This document shows, in pieces, positions 6,032 through 8,920 of a DNA stretch of 8,920 bases. The stretch lies in contig CALFXN010000469.1 in assembly GCA_937957815.1 (NCBI GenBank), positions 1 through 8,920 of the forward strand, in the 5' to 3' direction. The notes beneath the pieces are model-generated. The model saw only the letters and a program-made list of their open reading frames with translations, did no database searches and was not told the DNA's origin. The DNA is from an uncultured Synergistales bacterium (GTDB lineage Bacteria > Synergistota > Synergistia > Synergistales > Aminobacteriaceae). The position numbers were made by a program, and so were the translations under genes. The first letter of the stretch is position 1. The number at the start of each line of letters is the position of its first letter.

Positions 6032-6062
6032 AATGCACGCACCTCTTTTACGAATTGGGGAC

Positions 6063-6091
6063 ATTCAACCACGAAACGACTGATTCGTCAA
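6063..6091 (-). promoter_or_regulatory. Candidate promoter for the PaaK-family leader
   Basis: The minus strand has -35 TTGACG (6091-6086, 5/6), a 17-nt spacer and -10 TTGAAT (6068-6063, 4/6). The start would be near 6056, about 25 nt before the leader-peptide ATG. That is nearly the same geometry as the tyrS leader. It lies downstream of the EamA-family gene, so the ligase appears to have its own promoter. Confidence 0.5.
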
Positions 6092-6138
6092 GGGACGATT
6101 CATCGCGGCGGCGCCCATCGACGTCCGCGAACGGAAGG

Positions 6139-7041
6139 TCATAAGACCTGCGCTTCCCTCCCCGACGACGGCGCGATGATGACGACGCCGCACAGGATGA
6201 GGGCCGCTCCCGCGAGGGATACGGGCGTCAGCCGCTCGCCGAGGAGGAGCGCCGAGAGGACGCACGCCGTGAGGGGCTCGCTCAGCGACACGACATACGC
6301 GTCGCTGAGGTAGACCATCCGGAGCCCGGTCGCGTAGAGGAACATCGGCAGGGCTTCCGTCAGGACGCCGAGCGCCGACGCGACCGCGAAGCCGCGCGGC
6401 GTGAAGATCCATGCCGGTCCGAACGCGATGATGACGGGGACGCCGACCGCAAGCGACGCGACGGTCGTGACGGCTGCGGTTTCCGTCGTGTTCAGGCGCG
6501 CGCCGAGCCGCTTCATCCCGAGCCCGAGGAACGCGTAGCAGAACGCCGCGAGGAGCGCGAGCGCAGCGCCCGTCCAGTCGACCGACAGGCTTCCTGCCGC
6601 TCCGCCCCCGAGCAGGAGGACGCACCCGGTGATCGCGACGAGCGTCGAGACGGCCCATCGTCCCGACAGAGGCTCCCGTTCGAAGAGCGCCCCGAGGACG
6701 CCCGCGACGATCGGGGAGGCCCCGATGGCGATCATCGACCCGATCGAGACGCCCGTGAGCCTGATGGCGGTGAAGAAGGCGAATTGGTAGCCCATGACGC
6801 CCGCCACGGTGACGAGGAGCGAGACGATGGGCGTCCGGCGGAAGGCGTCGCGGATTCGCGCGCCCGTGACGAACATGTACCCCGCCAGGAAGAAGCCCGC
6901 GAAGACGACGCGAACGGCGCCGACCGTGAGCGGATGCGCTCCTTCCGGGGCGAAGGCCTGAAGGATGCCGCTCAATCCCCAGCTCATGCTCGACATCATG
7001 ACGAAAAGCATTCCCCTGAGCCGCTGCGCGTTTCCGTTCAC
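6139..7041 (-). CDS. EamA/DMT-family transporter
   Basis: This 300-aa integral membrane protein has about ten predicted helices in two EamA repeats (about 10-143 and 156-290). The repeat signatures are GASPIVAGVLGALFEREPLS (107-126) and LSEPLTACVLSALLLGERLT (253-272). The family covers drug/metabolite exporters, many of them exporting amino acids; the substrate here is unknown. The start is GTG 7041, which leaves a short cytoplasmic N-terminus before helix 1. Its Shine-Dalgarno (GGACGG, 9 nt) is only moderate. An ATG at 7011 is an alternative, but it would begin inside helix 1 and has no properly spaced ribosome-binding site. A strong promoter lies just upstream. The gene is upstream of, and in the same direction as, the ligase, but a separate promoter and an attenuator lie between them. 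Confidence 0.9.
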   Translation of the reverse strand: MNGNAQRLRGMLFVMMSSMSWGLSGILQAFAPEGAHPLTVGAVRVVFAGFFLAGYMFVTGARIRDAFRRTPIVSLLVTVAGVMGYQFAFFTAIRLTGVSIGSMIAIGASPIVAGVLGALFEREPLSGRWAVSTLVAITGCVLLLGGGAAGSLSVDWTGAALALLAAFCYAFLGLGMKRLGARLNTTETAAVTTVASLAVGVPVIIAFGPAWIFTPRGFAVASALGVLTEALPMFLYATGLRMVYLSDAYVVSLSEPLTACVLSALLLGERLTPVSLAGAALILCGVVIIAPSSGREAQVL

Positions 7042-7076
7042 CGTCGATCGCCGTCCTTTTGTTCTCCGCCGGAAGG

Positions 7077-7105
7077 ATTATAGGCAGCGGAAGCGGTTCT
7101 GTCAC
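7077..7105 (-). promoter_or_regulatory. Sigma-70-type promoter for the EamA-family gene
   Basis: The minus strand has -35 GTGACA (7105-7100, 5/6), a 17-nt spacer and a perfect -10 TATAAT (7082-7077). Transcription would start near 7070, about 30 nt before GTG 7041. Confidence 0.7.
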
Positions 7106-7169
7106 GAAGAAGCCATCGCGATCGCCTCTTTCGGACGCGCCGGGGACGGCTGGACAAACGGGGAAACGA

Positions 7170-7199
7170 GTGACATGATTCGGAAAGATCGAGTACATT
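7170..7199 (+). promoter_or_regulatory. Candidate promoter for the duplicated membrane protein
   Basis: The plus strand has GTGACA (7170-7175, 5/6), an 18-nt spacer and TACATT (7194-7199, 4/6). It is divergent from the promoter at 7077-7105 in the same 180-bp intergenic region. The predicted start near 7206 leaves only a ~16-nt leader, just enough to hold the Shine-Dalgarno, so this call is weak. Confidence 0.35.
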
Positions 7200-7221
7200 C
7201 CGTTTCCCGGAGGCGATGCGA

Positions 7222-8463
7222 ATGACCGGACCGGTTTCTCCAGAAAAGACAGTCGCTACGTTCATGCGGCGACTCCGCCCGTTCGACCTCTCAGACCTGC
7301 CGCTCGACGTCGTGATCCTTCTCATCGGCGGCCTGACGCTGGCCCTCGCGGGAGTGCTCCTCTTCCCGGTCTCGACGGGGGCGCTTCCGTATTACGAAGA
7401 GGGGCTGTACGGCCTTCTGCTGTTCATCTTCGCGCTCCAGACCGTGACGCTCGGGAAGACGCCCTTCGGCGACGCGCGCCGGACGGCGCCGGTCGTGGGC
7501 GCAGGGCTGCTCCTCGCGTCCGCGGGGATCGTCACGTGCTTCGTCCCGGGCCTCCTCGGGCCGCTTCCGCGTGTGCTGCTCTTCTGCTGCTTCTCCGTCG
7601 GCGGAGCGCTGCTCCTCGCGCAGATGGTCCTCTCGGAAAGCCGGCTCCGCGCATGGATGGCCTACGGCGGAATCTTCCGGCGCCTCGCGGCGGCCTGCGG
7701 GGCCGTCTATACCCTGTCGATCCTGACGGGGCTTCTCGTCCGGACCCCGTCGCTTCTGACGACGCGAACGACGGCCCTCGTCGCGATCGCGTTCGGCGCG
7801 TCGGTTTTCTTCCTCGCGTCGATTCTCGCGTCGATCGCCCGAAAGTACCCCCAAGTCGCCGGCGACGACGCCCCGGGCGGCGTCCCGCTTCCGCCCGACC
7901 GCGCCCTGCTGCTGCTGACGGCCGTCTTCATGGTGCTTCTCGGAGTGCTCCTGATCCCCGTGAACTTCGGCATCCTGCCGTTTTCGGGAAGCGCGCAGCT
8001 CGGGCTTCTCGTCGTGATCTTCTCCGTCCAGATGCTCGCGTCCGGGAGTACGCCCGTCGGCGCCTATCCGCGGACGCGGCTTATGGTGGCGCTCGGGCTC
8101 ATCCTGGCGGGCCCGGGCATCGTCTCGTGCATCGTCCCGGAGGTTCTCGCGCCGTTCCTGACAGTCCTCGTCGGCGTGCTCAACGTGGCGGGCGGGGCGC
8201 TCGCGCTCGGAAAGATCGTCCTCCCCGCGCTCACGGGTCCGAAGCGTCCGGGCGGGAGCCTGCCGCCGATCCTCTCGAGGCTCCGGACGACGCAGATCGC
8301 GATGAATCTCCTCTCGATCGCGTTCGGCGCGTCGATGCTCCTCCCCGGGATCGTCCCCGGGCCGGTCGTCGGTCCCGTCCTCGCCGCGAACGGCGGCGCC
8401 CTGCTCTATCTGCTCCACATCCTCGGCGACATCGACAGGATGACGGAGGACGCGACAGCCTAG
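7222..8463 (+). CDS. Polytopic membrane protein of unknown function built from two similar halves
   Basis: This 413-aa protein is very hydrophobic, with roughly 10-12 membrane helices, and is not recognised. The two halves (about 31-208 and 229-408) align along their length. GVLLFPVSTGALP (44-56) matches GVLLIPVNFGILP; LQTVTLGKTPFGDA matches VQMLASGSTPVGAY; and LLLASAGIVTCFVPGLLGP (96-114) matches LILAGPGIVSCIVPEVLAP. The end of each half also matches weakly, LSILTGLL against LSIAFGAS. This indicates an internal tandem duplication, as is common in transporters and channels, though no catalytic or transport motif is seen. The start is ATG 7222, not ATG 7216: GGAGG at 7209-7213 is 8 nt from the former and only 2 nt from the latter. 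The protein begins MTGPVSPEKT with an arginine-rich cytoplasmic segment. Its stop lies 10 bases from the stop of the convergent MBL gene. Confidence 0.85.
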   Translation: MTGPVSPEKTVATFMRRLRPFDLSDLPLDVVILLIGGLTLALAGVLLFPVSTGALPYYEEGLYGLLLFIFALQTVTLGKTPFGDARRTAPVVGAGLLLASAGIVTCFVPGLLGPLPRVLLFCCFSVGGALLLAQMVLSESRLRAWMAYGGIFRRLAAACGAVYTLSILTGLLVRTPSLLTTRTTALVAIAFGASVFFLASILASIARKYPQVAGDDAPGGVPLPPDRALLLLTAVFMVLLGVLLIPVNFGILPFSGSAQLGLLVVIFSVQMLASGSTPVGAYPRTRLMVALGLILAGPGIVSCIVPEVLAPFLTVLVGVLNVAGGALALGKIVLPALTGPKRPGGSLPPILSRLRTTQIAMNLLSIAFGASMLLPGIVPGPVVGPVLAANGGALLYLLHILGDIDRMTEDATA

Positions 8464-8473
8464 GACGGCGGGA

Positions 8474-8920
8474 TCACTCCATCTTCCGAATTCTCACTTC
8501 GATGCCGCTGCCCTTCAGAAGGGCTTCGAGCCTCCCCGTGTCGGTCTGTCCGTAGTGGTACGGATAGAGGATCTTCGGGCGGAAGGCGAGCGCGGCGTCC
8601 GCGACCATCTCGGGCGACATCGTGTACGGCAGGTTCATCGGCAGGAAGGCGACCGTGATTCCCGAAAGCGCCTTCATCTCCGGAGTGTTCTCGGTATCTC
8701 CGGCGATGTAGACGGTCGTGTCGCCGAAGGTCAGAACGTAGCCGTTTCCCTCGCCCTTCGGGTGGAAGGGCTGTCCGGTATCGCGCCTGTGGACGATGTT
8801 GTAGGCGGGCACGGCCCGGACGGGAATTCCGAGGACGCTCGCCGCGTCGCCGTTTTTCATGACCGTTCCCCATCCGAGGATTCCGGCGCATTTCGGCGTG
8901 AGGATCGTTTCCGTCGAGGG
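8474..8920 (-). CDS. MBL-fold metal-dependent hydrolase, UlaG-like (C-terminal part)
   Basis: The frame is open to the window edge, so the N-terminal part, including the HxHxDH metal motif, lies outside; 148 residues are visible. Features of the UlaG-like metallo-beta-lactamase fold hydrolases are AVPAYN, FHPKGEGNGYVLTFG, the metal-ligand Asp in YIAGDTENTPEM, FLPMNLPYTM and the late His in LYPYHYGQTDT. The closest named relatives are L-ascorbate-6-phosphate lactonase and YtkL/UPF0173-type proteins. Many bacteria carry such proteins without a known substrate, so no specific reaction is assigned. An ATG at 8860 is internal to the conserved domain and is not taken as the start. The protein has no signal peptide in view and is probably cytoplasmic. 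Confidence 0.88.
   Translation of the reverse strand, partial: PSTETILTPKCAGILGWGTVMKNGDAASVLGIPVRAVPAYNIVHRRDTGQPFHPKGEGNGYVLTFGDTTVYIAGDTENTPEMKALSGITVAFLPMNLPYTMSPEMVADAALAFRPKILYPYHYGQTDTGRLEALLKGSGIEVRIRKME

Noticed and set aside
6032..6138. Terminator for the EamA-family gene
   Set aside because: No stem with a following T-tract was found in the minus-strand sequence after the stop, so readthrough into the ligase leader cannot be excluded.
505..8473. CRISPR arrays, tRNA/rRNA genes, insertion sequences or phage genes
   Set aside because: No repeat-spacer pattern, tRNA cloverleaf, rRNA-like stretch or transposase/integrase motif was seen. The only repeated sequence is the pair of attenuator leaders.

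Overview
The window is GC-rich, densely coded bacterial DNA. The best taxonomic clue is the C-terminus of the first gene: a Gly/Ser-rich stretch with GGGCSAG, a hydrophobic helix and RRGKK. This looks like the Synergist-CTERM class of sorting tails and points to Synergistota, anaerobic amino-acid fermenters. A phenylacetate-CoA ligase and an UlaG-like MBL hydrolase fit that assignment but do not prove it.

Layout: (1) 1-504 (+) is the C-terminal end of a secreted, surface-sorted protein, possibly a GH81-type glucanase. (2) 538-589 is a long hairpin between convergent genes. (3) 605-2662 (-) is a membrane-bound HAMP-PAS-GGDEF diguanylate cyclase with an extended -10 promoter. (4) 2835-4112 (-) is tyrosyl-tRNA synthetase with a downstream terminator. 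Upstream are a sigma-70-type promoter, a 27-codon leader ORF with a Tyr-Tyr pair, and an intrinsic terminator. (5) 4392-4523 (-) is a 43-aa ORF of unknown function with a good Shine-Dalgarno sequence. (6) 4586-5818 (-) is a PaaK-family arylacetate-CoA ligase, preceded by a second promoter, 32-codon leader ORF (Tyr-Tyr-Tyr) and terminator of the same design. (7) 6139-7041 (-) is an EamA-family transporter. (8) 7222-8463 (+) is an unrecognised polytopic membrane protein made of two similar halves. (9) 8474-8920 (-) is the C-terminal part of an UlaG-like metal-dependent hydrolase.

The most notable content is the pair of related leaders before tyrS and the PaaK-type ligase. Each encodes a short peptide with tandem Tyr codons and a shared ending, YY-A-x-V-x-P-x-x-GADA. 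In each, a segment exactly 8 nt after the last Tyr codon can pair with the 5' arm of the following terminator. This is the layout expected of ribosome-mediated transcription attenuation that responds to charged tRNA-Tyr. It would place an arylacetate-CoA ligase under the same tyrosine control as tyrS, which suggests a role in making or salvaging tyrosine rather than in simple catabolism. The promoters, pairings and regulatory logic are read by eye and have not been tested.
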